Of a DNA stretch of 5,294 bases, positions 1 to 5,226 are shown piece after piece. This DNA comes from Treponema sp. (lineage in GTDB: Bacteria; Spirochaetota; Spirochaetia; Treponematales; Treponemataceae). How positions within the stretch are numbered: position 1 is the stretch's first letter; the number at the start of each line of letters is the position of its first letter. The translations under genes and the position numbers were made by a program. The notes beneath the pieces were generated by a model. That model was not told the DNA's origin. It saw only the letters and a list, made by a program, of their open reading frames with translations, and did not search any database. The stretch is taken from assembly GCA_016282455.1 (NCBI GenBank), contig JAEEKM010000299.1, positions 1 through 5,294 of the forward strand. The letters are read 5' to 3'.

Positions 1-1
1 C

Positions 2-346
2 TATTTTTTCTCAAGCCTTGCCTACCAGAGTCAGGGAGATTCTGCGGAAGTAAGCCGAAGAGTAAACAGCGCCTTCCCTCTTCCAGCCCTGCTCTTTTTC
101 TTTGACATTGACGTAGATACCGCCCTTTCCAGAGTGGGCAGCCGCAATGAGACAAGAGAGATTTACGAAAAAAAAGACTTTCTTGAAAAAACAAAAAGCG
201 CCTACGAAAAAGTCATTTCTGAATACGAAAAAGCAGAAAATAATGACGGAATGAAAGTAGTCCGCATAGACGCAACACTTCCCAAAGAAGAAATCACAAA
301 AATTATATGGCATGAAATTCAAAATCTGCCGATAGACAAAGTGTGA
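2..346 (+). CDS. tmk: Thymidylate kinase (dTMP kinase), C-terminal part; 5' end outside window
   Basis: dTMP kinase phosphorylates dTMP to dTDP with ATP in the cytoplasm, an essential step of dTTP synthesis. The frame is open from base 2 and gives 114 residues, so roughly the first 95 residues of a protein of about 210 are missing, including the P-loop. The visible part starts with YFFSSLAYQ, which in this family directly follows the Asp-Arg of the DRx motif. Then come the strand FFFDIDVDTALSR (consensus 'LDVDPEVALxR') and the charged LID-like segment SRNETREIYEKKDFLEK with its Arg residues. The helix KSAYEKVISEYEKAE and the end strand VVRIDATLPKEEI match the usual C-terminus. A GTG at 134 is only an internal codon. 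The stop TGA overlaps the GTG start of the next gene by four bases, indicating translational coupling. The identification is confident despite truncation. Confidence 0.93.
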   Translation, partial: YFFSSLAYQSQGDSAEVSRRVNSAFPLPALLFFFDIDVDTALSRVGSRNETREIYEKKDFLEKTKSAYEKVISEYEKAENNDGMKVVRIDATLPKEEITKIIWHEIQNLPIDKV

Positions 347-972
347 AACACTACAGCCATTTAAATCTTAAGTTTTTTGTTCTCGCACTGAGCCTTGTAA
401 TTTTTATTCCACAGGCTGCTCATCCCTACGTGGCAAAGTACAAGGAAGATTACCTTAAGCTCTACCACGTGCACTATGCCCAGCTCCCCGACGACTGCAT
501 GGAAAACATCTGGTGGCTTGAACACGCAGTTAAGGCAGACTTTGCAAACCCGCTCTACGCTTATGCAAAAATAGAAAACGAAGACCAGTGGGAAAAATAC
601 CGCTATCTTTTTGAAATGCACGTAAACTTAAAGCTCATTGAACAGTACCTGCGCTTAGGAAGAATCTACGACAAAAAATGCGCCTACTTTTATGACGCCC
701 CCTGGAAAGAAGAATACCTCCGCAACCTGCAGAAAACAAAATCCTGCTACGAAGCAGCCTACACCTACTGGCAGGAAGCACAGCTCTGGGCAGAAAAAGC
801 AAATGTTACCCGCTTCCGTTTTTTAACAATCACTGCCCTTCAGGATTGGGAAGACGAACGCGAAAGAATCAGCACGGGAAAACTTAACTACGGCAGTATG
901 CTTGACAGAGAAAATGCAAGGGTTCAAAAAGTAATTGATGACCTTACTGCAATGAAGAGCAAGGACTACTAA
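343..972 (+). CDS. Exported protein of unknown function, operonic with tmk
   Basis: I do not recognise a characterised family in these 209 residues. Residues 1-26 look like a signal peptide: a basic start (MKHYSHLNLK), a hydrophobic core (FFVLALSLVIFIP) and a possible cleavage after QAA or AHP. No lipobox cysteine is present, so it is likely periplasmic, or anchored by an uncleaved helix, rather than a lipoprotein. The mature part is acidic/basic mixed, unusually rich in Tyr and Trp, and probably all-helical. Examples are ENIWWLEHAVKADFANPLYAYAK (55-77), WEKYRYLFEMHVNLKLIEQYL (83-103) and YEAAYTYWQEAQLWAEKA (136-153), with a TPR-like look but no clear repeat. Cys occurs at 52, 113 and 135. 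The start is GTG at 343, four bases inside the tmk stop. No other usable start lies before the signal peptide, and no Shine-Dalgarno is seen, so coupling to tmk is likely. It resembles lineage-specific spirochaete proteins, but that is an impression only. Confidence 0.85.
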   Translation: MKHYSHLNLKFFVLALSLVIFIPQAAHPYVAKYKEDYLKLYHVHYAQLPDDCMENIWWLEHAVKADFANPLYAYAKIENEDQWEKYRYLFEMHVNLKLIEQYLRLGRIYDKKCAYFYDAPWKEEYLRNLQKTKSCYEAAYTYWQEAQLWAEKANVTRFRFLTITALQDWEDERERISTGKLNYGSMLDRENARVQKVIDDLTAMKSKDY

Positions 973-976
973 AAAA

Positions 977-2158
977 ATGATTTCCTCCGAACACTATTTT
1001 GACTGGGCCGCAACTTCCCCTGTAGACCAGGACATTCTCCGGGAAGCACTGGAGTTTTCCATGGAACACTGGGCAAACCCCTCCAGCATTCACGCTGCAG
1101 GTAAAGATGCAAGACAGGCACTGGAAGAAGCACGCAAAAAAGCGGCAGAGGCAATGGGAGTAAAAGCCGAACAGTTTTTCTTTACTTCAGGCGGAACAGA
1201 AAGCGACCACATTGCCCTTCTCTCAACCCTCATGCGCCCTCAAAAAGGAAGCGTAATCTTAAGTGCACTCGAACACCCTGCCCTTAGGGAAATGACACAG
1301 TCACTCAAAAACTGCGGCTGGGAAGTAATTGCCGTAAACCCCGACAAGACTGGAAAAATCACTGCTGAGGCTGTTAAAGAAAAATTAAAGGACGACACTG
1401 TTCTTGTAAGCGTCATGTGGGTGAATAACGAAACAGGTGTTGTTCAGCCTGTAGAAGAAATTGCAGACATGCTGGCAAAAACCTGCGCAGGAAAAAGAAA
1501 GCCCCACTTTCATGTGGATGCAGTTCAGGCGGCAGGAAAAATTCCCATGGACATTGCAAAGTCAGGAATAGATTCACTTGCCATAAGCGCACATAAAATC
1601 TCAGGTCCCCGTGGAATCGGCGGTCTTTATCTTGCAAAAGAAAATCAGTTTCATGCATTCCTTAAAGGCGGCGGTCAGGAAAAAAATGTAAGGAGTGGAA
1701 CAGAAAATCTTTTTGGAGCAAGGGCACTCTCTTCCTGTCTTGAAAAATATTTCATCAGCGAAAAAAATACAGCGGCAATGGAACGCTACGAAGCACAGAA
1801 AAAATATACGGCCGCTTTCATCAAAGAACTTCTTACCATTCCAAAAGTCACCGTCATTCCCCACAACCGTAACGGCGAGAACGAAGGAAAAGATTTTTCT
1901 CCCTGGGTTGTACAGGCGAGTTTCCCCGGCATTCCAGGTCAGGTTATGGAAAGAGCATTGAGTACAAAAGGTTTTTACATTTCCACAGGAAGTGCCTGTT
2001 CACAGGGAAGTCATGCCCGTCCCGTTCTTGACACAATGGGCATAAGCGGTTCTGAAAAAGAAGCGGCAGTTCGTTTTAGTTTTGGTCACGCAACATGTGA
2101 AAAAGCAATGAAGGAACTTTTAGACGAAATAAAAGCAGTCTGTAAGGATTTTCTTTAA
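977..2158 (+). CDS. Cysteine desulfurase, NifS/IscS-like (class V aminotransferase fold)
   Basis: A PLP enzyme that takes sulfur from L-cysteine as an enzyme persulfide, leaving alanine, and supplies it to Fe-S cluster assembly or tRNA thiolation in the cytoplasm. The 393 residues are family-typical and uninterrupted. Landmarks in order: YFDWAATSP (7-15); the PLP phosphate loop SGGTESDH (71-78); the ring-stacking His100 in EHPAL; Asn151 in NNETG; Asp181 and Gln184 in HVDAVQAAGK; the Schiff-base Lys207 in SAHKISGPRGIGGLYL; RSGTEN (239-244); and the catalytic Cys341 in STGSACSQGS. All key residues are present. The cysteine sits in a long IscS/NifS-type loop, not the short SufS type. The ATG is four bases after the upstream stop, and AAGGA at 961-965 (11-nt spacing) may serve as ribosome binding site. 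No iscU or regulator gene is adjacent, so the acceptor is unknown and I give no gene symbol. Confidence 0.95.
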   Translation: MISSEHYFDWAATSPVDQDILREALEFSMEHWANPSSIHAAGKDARQALEEARKKAAEAMGVKAEQFFFTSGGTESDHIALLSTLMRPQKGSVILSALEHPALREMTQSLKNCGWEVIAVNPDKTGKITAEAVKEKLKDDTVLVSVMWVNNETGVVQPVEEIADMLAKTCAGKRKPHFHVDAVQAAGKIPMDIAKSGIDSLAISAHKISGPRGIGGLYLAKENQFHAFLKGGGQEKNVRSGTENLFGARALSSCLEKYFISEKNTAAMERYEAQKKYTAAFIKELLTIPKVTVIPHNRNGENEGKDFSPWVVQASFPGIPGQVMERALSTKGFYISTGSACSQGSHARPVLDTMGISGSEKEAAVRFSFGHATCEKAMKELLDEIKAVCKDFL

Positions 2159-2210
2159 TTTTTTATTTTTCTTTTGGACGATATTTTTTTAACTCAGGAA
2201 ATATTCAAAG

Positions 2211-2240
2211 GGGGCTGCAAGACAGCCCCACATTTGTTTT
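2211..2240 (+). terminator. Hairpin terminator, possibly bidirectional
   Basis: GGGGCTG (2211-2217) pairs perfectly with CAGCCCC (2223-2229) around a 5-base loop. On the + strand it is followed by the T-rich ACATTTGTTTT, giving a fair Rho-independent terminator about 50 bases after the cysteine desulfurase stop. On the - strand the same stem is followed by CTTTGAATATTT, a weaker U-tract, so it could also stop lysS transcripts. The T-tract is interrupted in both directions, which lowers certainty about efficiency. Confidence 0.65.
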
Positions 2241-2249
2241 CATTTCAAC

Positions 2250-2319
2250 AACCCGCCAGCCGGGGTTTCATTGCTTACGCAACCTGCCTTGCGGCAGGCC
2301 CCGTCAGTCGGGCGTAGGT
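2250..2319. repeat. Compound GC-rich palindromic element (REP-like)
   Basis: Two near-identical 13-mers, CCCGCCAGCCGGG (2252-2264) and CCCGTCAGTCGGG (2300-2312), lie in the same orientation 48 bases apart. Each can fold into a 4-bp CCCG/CGGG hairpin with a YCAGY loop. Between them is a 6-bp stem, CCTGCC/GGCAGG (2283-2288 and 2293-2298), with a TTGC loop. An outer pairing TACGC/GCGTA (2276-2280 with 2312-2316) could enclose that stem. The position just past lysS suits a 3' mRNA-end structure. That it is a dispersed genomic repeat is inference. Confidence 0.5.
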
Positions 2320-2338
2320 TTTAAAATTCCCCTGACAC

Positions 2339-3961
2339 TTATGCATAAGGTTTAAGAATCTTCTCAAGTTTTTCACTACCGATGATTCTTAAGAAACTTC
2401 CCAAACGCGGTCCCTGTGTTTTTCCAACCAGGGCAAGGTACATGGCATTAAAGAGTTTCTTGCTTTCCTGACCTGCATTTGTTGCAACATCATAAAGAGC
2501 CTGCTGAACACCCTTGTCATCAAGAGAAGCAATCTTTGGAAGAACCTCTGTATAAACTGTCTTGAGCATTGCCTTGTCTGCCTCATCAAGACCTTCTGCA
2601 ACAGAAGCATCTGTGCGGAGGGCAAACTTAAAGTCCTCGGGTGCACATTCTGTCACCCAGTACCAGGCACACTTTGCACGCTGCTTAATGCGTTCTACCT
2701 GAGAAGGCTTTACGTCACCAAGAGAAGCAATTACTGCATCCACATCACCTGAGTAGGTCTGCAAGAGAGTTGTAAGAAGACGGAATGGAATCTGGTAAGG
2801 CATATTGTCTGTGCTTGACAAATCCACACCTGCTTCTGTCTGGGAAAGTTCATACACTCTCTTTTCACGGCGCAGAATGTCATCACTCTTAGCCTTGTCT
2901 CCACCGTAAGCGATGCGTTCTGTTCTGTCATAAGCCTCATACTGAGTAATTCCGTCAAGATCAATCTTGATTGCAAACTCGTGGTCAACTTTGTTCACTG
3001 CAAAAATGTAGCGGAGAACTTCAGGCTGGTAAACTTCAAGTGCGTCAACAAGAGAAATCACTTTTCCCTTAGAAGAACTCATCTTTCCTGGCACACCCTT
3101 TAAGCTCACAAAGTCGTACTTCATGGTAACAGGAGCATCCCAGCCGTAAACTTTCTTTGACACAAGTTTAGCAGTATCGTAGCTTCCGCCTGGAGAAATA
3201 TGGTCCTTTCCACCCGGTTCAAAAACAACCTTCTCTTCATTCCATCTCATAGGCCAGTCAACACGCCAGCCCAGCTTAAACTCTTTGGAAGTGCGGAGGT
3301 CACCGGTTTCTTCATGACCACAGGAAGTACACTTGTAGCTTACTCCGTATTCTCCGTCGTAGTTTGTAATTTCTGTCGTATCTTTATTGCACTTTGAACA
3401 GAAGGCAGCCACAGGCCAGTATACGTCACTGTCCTTCATCTTGTGTTCATCATCGCGGTAATTGTTAAGGCACCACTTAATGAGGTCGCGGTTCTGCAGT
3501 GCTTTTTTCATGCCTTCTGCATAGCGGTTTGCACGGTAGCGGCTTGCCTGGTAAAGGAACTCGGGATGAATGCCCACTCTCGGAAGCTGAGTCTCAATGT
3601 CCACCTCATGATGGCGGGCATAGTTCTCGTCACGACCAAAGGTATCAGGTACCATGGTAATGGGGAAGCGAAGGTATTTTTCCAGTTCCTCTGGTTTTGG
3701 CATGTTAGCGGGAACTTTTCTGAACACATCGTAGTCATCCCAGGAATAAATAAAGCGCACTTTCTTACCCCTGTCACGAAGGGCACGCACAATAAGATCC
3801 ACGGTAATAATCTCACGGAAGTTACCGATATGCACGGTTCCACTGGGAGTAATGCCAGAAGCACAAGTGTAGCTCTCAAGCTCTCCCTTTTCCTTTATGA
3901 TGCGGGCCGCCTGCTGGTCAGCCCAGTGACACAAACTTTTCTCGTCTCTTTCGTTACTCAT
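2339..3961 (-). CDS. lysS: Lysyl-tRNA synthetase, class I (archaeal type)
   Basis: Charges tRNA-Lys with lysine using ATP. This is the class I enzyme, unrelated in fold to the class II LysRS of most bacteria. It is typical of archaea and known in spirochaetes. Numbered from the ATG at 3961 the protein has 540 residues. The Rossmann-fold signature GITPSGTVHIGNFRE carries HIGN at 44-47, and the KMSKS loop appears as KMSSSKG at 293-299. Two CxxC pairs, C188-SK-C191 and C211-TS-C214, probably form a zinc ribbon within the insertion. The C-terminal helical part (about 360-540) is the anticodon-binding region. The frame stays open 42 codons further upstream, but that extension does not resemble the family. 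The usual start pattern (Met, short charged run, then HWADQxA) fits position 3961. No Shine-Dalgarno precedes it. The gene is monocistronic here, convergent with the desulfurase gene and divergent from the nuclease gene. Confidence 0.95.
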   Translation of the reverse strand: MSNERDEKSLCHWADQQAARIIKEKGELESYTCASGITPSGTVHIGNFREIITVDLIVRALRDRGKKVRFIYSWDDYDVFRKVPANMPKPEELEKYLRFPITMVPDTFGRDENYARHHEVDIETQLPRVGIHPEFLYQASRYRANRYAEGMKKALQNRDLIKWCLNNYRDDEHKMKDSDVYWPVAAFCSKCNKDTTEITNYDGEYGVSYKCTSCGHEETGDLRTSKEFKLGWRVDWPMRWNEEKVVFEPGGKDHISPGGSYDTAKLVSKKVYGWDAPVTMKYDFVSLKGVPGKMSSSKGKVISLVDALEVYQPEVLRYIFAVNKVDHEFAIKIDLDGITQYEAYDRTERIAYGGDKAKSDDILRREKRVYELSQTEAGVDLSSTDNMPYQIPFRLLTTLLQTYSGDVDAVIASLGDVKPSQVERIKQRAKCAWYWVTECAPEDFKFALRTDASVAEGLDEADKAMLKTVYTEVLPKIASLDDKGVQQALYDVATNAGQESKKLFNAMYLALVGKTQGPRLGSFLRIIGSEKLEKILKPYA

Positions 3962-3970
3962 AGTGGGCGT

Positions 3971-3999
3971 AGTATATTGTATTTTTTGGGTTTGTACAA
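3971..3999 (-). promoter_or_regulatory. Predicted sigma70-type promoter of lysS
   Basis: Read on the - strand, TTGTAC (plus coordinates 3994-3999) is followed after exactly 17 bases by TATACT (3971-3976), five of six matches to the -10 consensus. The -35 match is weak (TTG only). Just nine bases separate the -10 box from the lysS ATG, so transcription would begin within about 0-4 bases of the start codon. This agrees with the absence of a ribosome binding site. Confidence 0.5.
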
Positions 4000-4033
4000 T
4001 GGAGGGGGATTTTAGCCTGTCTGGAACATATAT

Positions 4034-4069
4034 AAAAAAACGTTTTTTTTCAAAAAGATTTGTCTTTTT
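4034..4069. promoter_or_regulatory. Two AT-rich inverted repeats in the divergent lysS/nuclease spacer
   Basis: A7CGT7 at 4034-4049 is a perfect 16-base palindrome. Immediately after it, AAAAAGA (4052-4058) and TCTTTTT (4063-4069) form a 7-bp inverted repeat with a 4-base gap. They lie just upstream of the first ATG of the nuclease gene. They could bind a regulator, bend DNA, or end a short antisense transcript. Homopolymer runs make chance symmetry fairly easy, so a function is not established. Confidence 0.35.
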
Positions 4070-4072
4070 TGT

Positions 4073-4999
4073 ATGTTCAACCCCCATATAATGAATATGA
4101 GCGAAGAAATTTTTAACGCGGCAGTAACCCTGTCTATGATTGGTTCAGGCTCTTTTAAGCCATATGAAAAACTGGATTTTTCTGACGACTTTATGTTTGG
4201 AAAAGTGATGCAGGATAAGGAAAGGTGCAAAAAGCTTGGAGGAATGAGGCTCCACCTTGCACCTGACACAGAAATTGAAGACCCCCTTACACAGGGAAGC
4301 ATCAGGAACTCTCCGGCAAGCAAGTCCATATTTCTTGACGTAAGAACCAGGGATGCTTCATCTTTCTACGATGTTGAGATGCAGAAACGGGTGGATAAAA
4401 CCCTGCCCTTAAGAATGCGCTACTACCAGAGCATGATGGACATAGAATTTTTGCAGAAGGGACATGAGTACGGAGAACTTTTAAACAACTACATTTTATT
4501 CTTTTGCAAGGGCGATTTGTTTGGTAAGGGAAAGCCAGTCTACACCTTCACAACACAATGCGAGGAATGCAAAGAACTTGTCTTCGGTGACAAAGCGACA
4601 AAGATAGTATATAATGCAAGTAAGTGGATGGATGTAAAGGACAGGGAGTTATCCGCCCTCCTAAGGCTCATTCACGAAGGGGAAGCAACTACCGGTTACA
4701 CCAGTGAACTTGAGCACTGCATCAGACAGATGCGCAATAACCCTATGTGGAGGAAAGAATACATGGACTATCACATGGAGATAATGCACGAAGCCAACAT
4801 AGCCCGAGAAGAAGCCCGCCAGGAAGCCAGACGTGAAGCCCTTGCCGAAGGAATTTCTCAAGGGCGGGCAGCTGAACGGATTGATACTGTGATTGCACTT
4901 ATGAAAACCGGAGTCCAGGCAGGGGTTATTGCTAAGGCACTAAATATAAGTGAAGAAGAAGTGCTTTCCATGGCACGGATGCCGCCCTCATCTGTTTAA
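4073..4999 (+). CDS. Rpn-family PD-(D/E)XK nuclease ('putative transposase' TIGR01784 type)
   Basis: The family was annotated as a putative transposase in Treponema denticola; E. coli members (Rpn) are recombination-promoting DNA nucleases linked to phage defence. The 308 residues show the diagnostic YEKLDFSDDFMFGKVMQDKE (31-50), the nuclease core with Asp89 in IFLDV and Glu102/Gln104 in FYDVEMQ, then RMRYYQSMMDIEFLQKG (114-130), the strand YILFFCKGDLFGKGKPVYTF (140-159) and MWRKEYM (225-231). A charged Ala/Arg/Glu helix (240-270) and a helix-turn-helix-like tail TGVQAGVIAKALNISEEEVLSM (279-300) follow. The start is uncertain: ATGs at 4073, 4091, 4097 and 4136 are all in frame and none has a Shine-Dalgarno. 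The conserved domain begins near residue 31, so 4136 also fits. Residues 56-59 (GGMR) look unusual where relatives have a Leu-rich helix. The last nine codons lie in a tandem repeat. No inverted terminal repeats mark an insertion sequence. Confidence 0.88.
   Translation: MFNPHIMNMSEEIFNAAVTLSMIGSGSFKPYEKLDFSDDFMFGKVMQDKERCKKLGGMRLHLAPDTEIEDPLTQGSIRNSPASKSIFLDVRTRDASSFYDVEMQKRVDKTLPLRMRYYQSMMDIEFLQKGHEYGELLNNYILFFCKGDLFGKGKPVYTFTTQCEECKELVFGDKATKIVYNASKWMDVKDRELSALLRLIHEGEATTGYTSELEHCIRQMRNNPMWRKEYMDYHMEIMHEANIAREEARQEARREALAEGISQGRAAERIDTVIALMKTGVQAGVIAKALNISEEEVLSMARMPPSSV
4749..4754 (+). promoter_or_regulatory. Shine-Dalgarno sequence for the internal start at 4763
   Basis: GGAGGA is complementary to the anti-Shine-Dalgarno end of 16S rRNA over six bases and stands 8 bases before an in-frame ATG inside the nuclease gene. 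None of the candidate starts of the full-length protein has a comparable site, so translation from the internal start could exceed that of the full-length protein. Confidence 0.5.
4763..4999 (+). CDS. Possible internal small protein (RpnS-like), 78 aa, same frame as the nuclease
   Basis: Codon 231 of the nuclease gene is an ATG preceded by GGAGGA (4749-4754) with an ideal 8-base spacing, the strongest Shine-Dalgarno in the window. Translation from here gives only the C-terminal charged helix and the helix-turn-helix-like tail, without the catalytic core. E. coli rpn genes are known to encode such an intragenic small protein (RpnS), which binds and inhibits the full-length toxic nuclease (RpnL). 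By analogy this product would act as the built-in antitoxin or oligomer partner. The caution is that GGAGGAAAG also encodes the family-conserved Trp-Arg-Lys, so the motif may partly be a by-product of codons. That this start is used is inference. Confidence 0.42.
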   Translation: MDYHMEIMHEANIAREEARQEARREALAEGISQGRAAERIDTVIALMKTGVQAGVIAKALNISEEEVLSMARMPPSSV

Positions 5000-5100
5000 C
5001 TAAAAAAACACACGAGAATTTTCCCGAAGGGAAAATTCTTGCCGGAATGAAATTGCAGGAGGCTTTATTACTTAGCCCATTAAACCCAACTAAAAAAAAA
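4972..5100 (+). repeat. Tandem repeat, copy 1 (starts inside the nuclease gene)
   Basis: This is the first of three degenerate copies with a period of about 127-131 bases. It contains the last nine codons and stop of the nuclease gene, an A7 run (5002-5008), a 13-bp hairpin (5013-5041), the block AAATTGCAGGAGGC plus TTTATTACTTAGCC (5050-5077) and an AACT-A9 run (5088-5100). Against copy 2, bases 4972-4999 match 22 of 28 without gaps at offset 131, and 5050-5077 match 26 of 28 at offset 127. Confidence 0.8.
5013..5041. repeat. 13-bp hairpin after the nuclease gene
   Basis: CGAGAATTTTCCC (5013-5025) pairs with GGGAAAATTCTTG (5029-5041) around a GAA loop, with a single G-T wobble. On the + strand no T-tract follows, so it is a poor intrinsic terminator for the nuclease gene, though it could protect the mRNA 3' end. 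On the - strand it is followed by GTGTGTTTTTTT, more like a terminator. Confidence 0.7.
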
Positions 5101-5116
5101 GCGGCATGGACGCCGC
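5092..5116 (-). terminator. Intrinsic terminator on the - strand
   Basis: On the - strand, GCGGC (5116-5112) and GCCGC (5105-5101) form a 5-bp all-GC stem with a 6-base loop, followed at once by nine T (5100-5092). This is the classic Rho-independent layout. It would stop a transcript entering from the right edge before it runs antisense into the nuclease gene. The matching gene would lie outside the window. Confidence 0.55.
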
Positions 5117-5226
5117 CCACAGCTGTATATTGCAAAAACTTACGAGATTTCCCGCAGAGAAAACTCGCTGGGATACAAATTGCAGGATGCTTTATTAATT
5201 AGCCAATACAACAAAACTAAAAAAAA
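5103..5226 (+). repeat. Tandem repeat, copy 2
   Basis: The copy begins with a decayed version of the nuclease gene tail: bases 5103-5130 translate as AWTPPTAVY in place of ARMPPSSV-stop, so the stop is lost. It carries a weakened version of the hairpin at 5143-5167 (9 of 11 pairs, GCA loop), the conserved block AAATTGCAGGATGC plus TTTATTAATTAGCC (5177-5204) and an AACT-A8 run (5215-5226). Confidence 0.75.

Larger units (their letters stand above)
2159..2338. other. Convergent intergenic region
   Basis: This 180-base gap separates the stop of the cysteine desulfurase gene from the stop of lysS, which converge here. It starts with a T-rich stretch (about 2159-2190), continues with a strong hairpin at 2211-2229 and then a cluster of GC-rich palindromes at 2250-2319. 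I see no open reading frame or RNA gene in it. Its most obvious role is to end both transcripts. Confidence 0.8.

Noticed and set aside
11..322. 103-codon open frame on the - strand
   Set aside because: It is antisense to the confidently recognised tmk C-terminus, and its Phe-rich composition mirrors the Lys/Glu codons of tmk.
3443..4015. 190-codon open frame on the + strand antisense to lysS
   Set aside because: It lies wholly opposite or beside a strongly conserved synthetase gene, has no recognisable domain or ribosome binding site, and is best explained as a shadow of lysS codon use.
3962..4087. N-terminal extension of lysS by 42 codons up to an ATG at 4087 on the - strand
   Set aside because: The extra residues do not resemble class I LysRS, the extension would overlap the nuclease start region, and a plausible promoter lies inside it. 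The ATG at 3961 gives the family-typical N-terminus.
4073..4999. Calling the nuclease gene an insertion-sequence transposase
   Set aside because: The family name includes 'transposase', but there are no terminal inverted repeats or flanking target-site duplications. Rpn proteins are nucleases related to phage defence and recombination.
4994..5090. Integron-type recombination sites: GTTTAAC (4994-5000) and ACCCAAC (5084-5090) fit RYYYAAC, and a chromosomal integron is known in T. denticola
   Set aside because: The partner core GTTRRRY is not found at the other end of either unit, copy 3 lacks the heptamer at the same place, and the hairpin geometry does not show paired L and R boxes. Searching with an attC covariance model would settle it.
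4932..5135. 67-codon - strand frame across the repeat, whose pattern FFLV...NKASCN..P partly recurs in copy 2
   Set aside because: The start would be TTG with no ribosome binding site, it runs through poly-T tracts and the nuclease gene, and the copy 2 frame breaks soon afterwards. The shared peptide follows from DNA similarity of the repeats.
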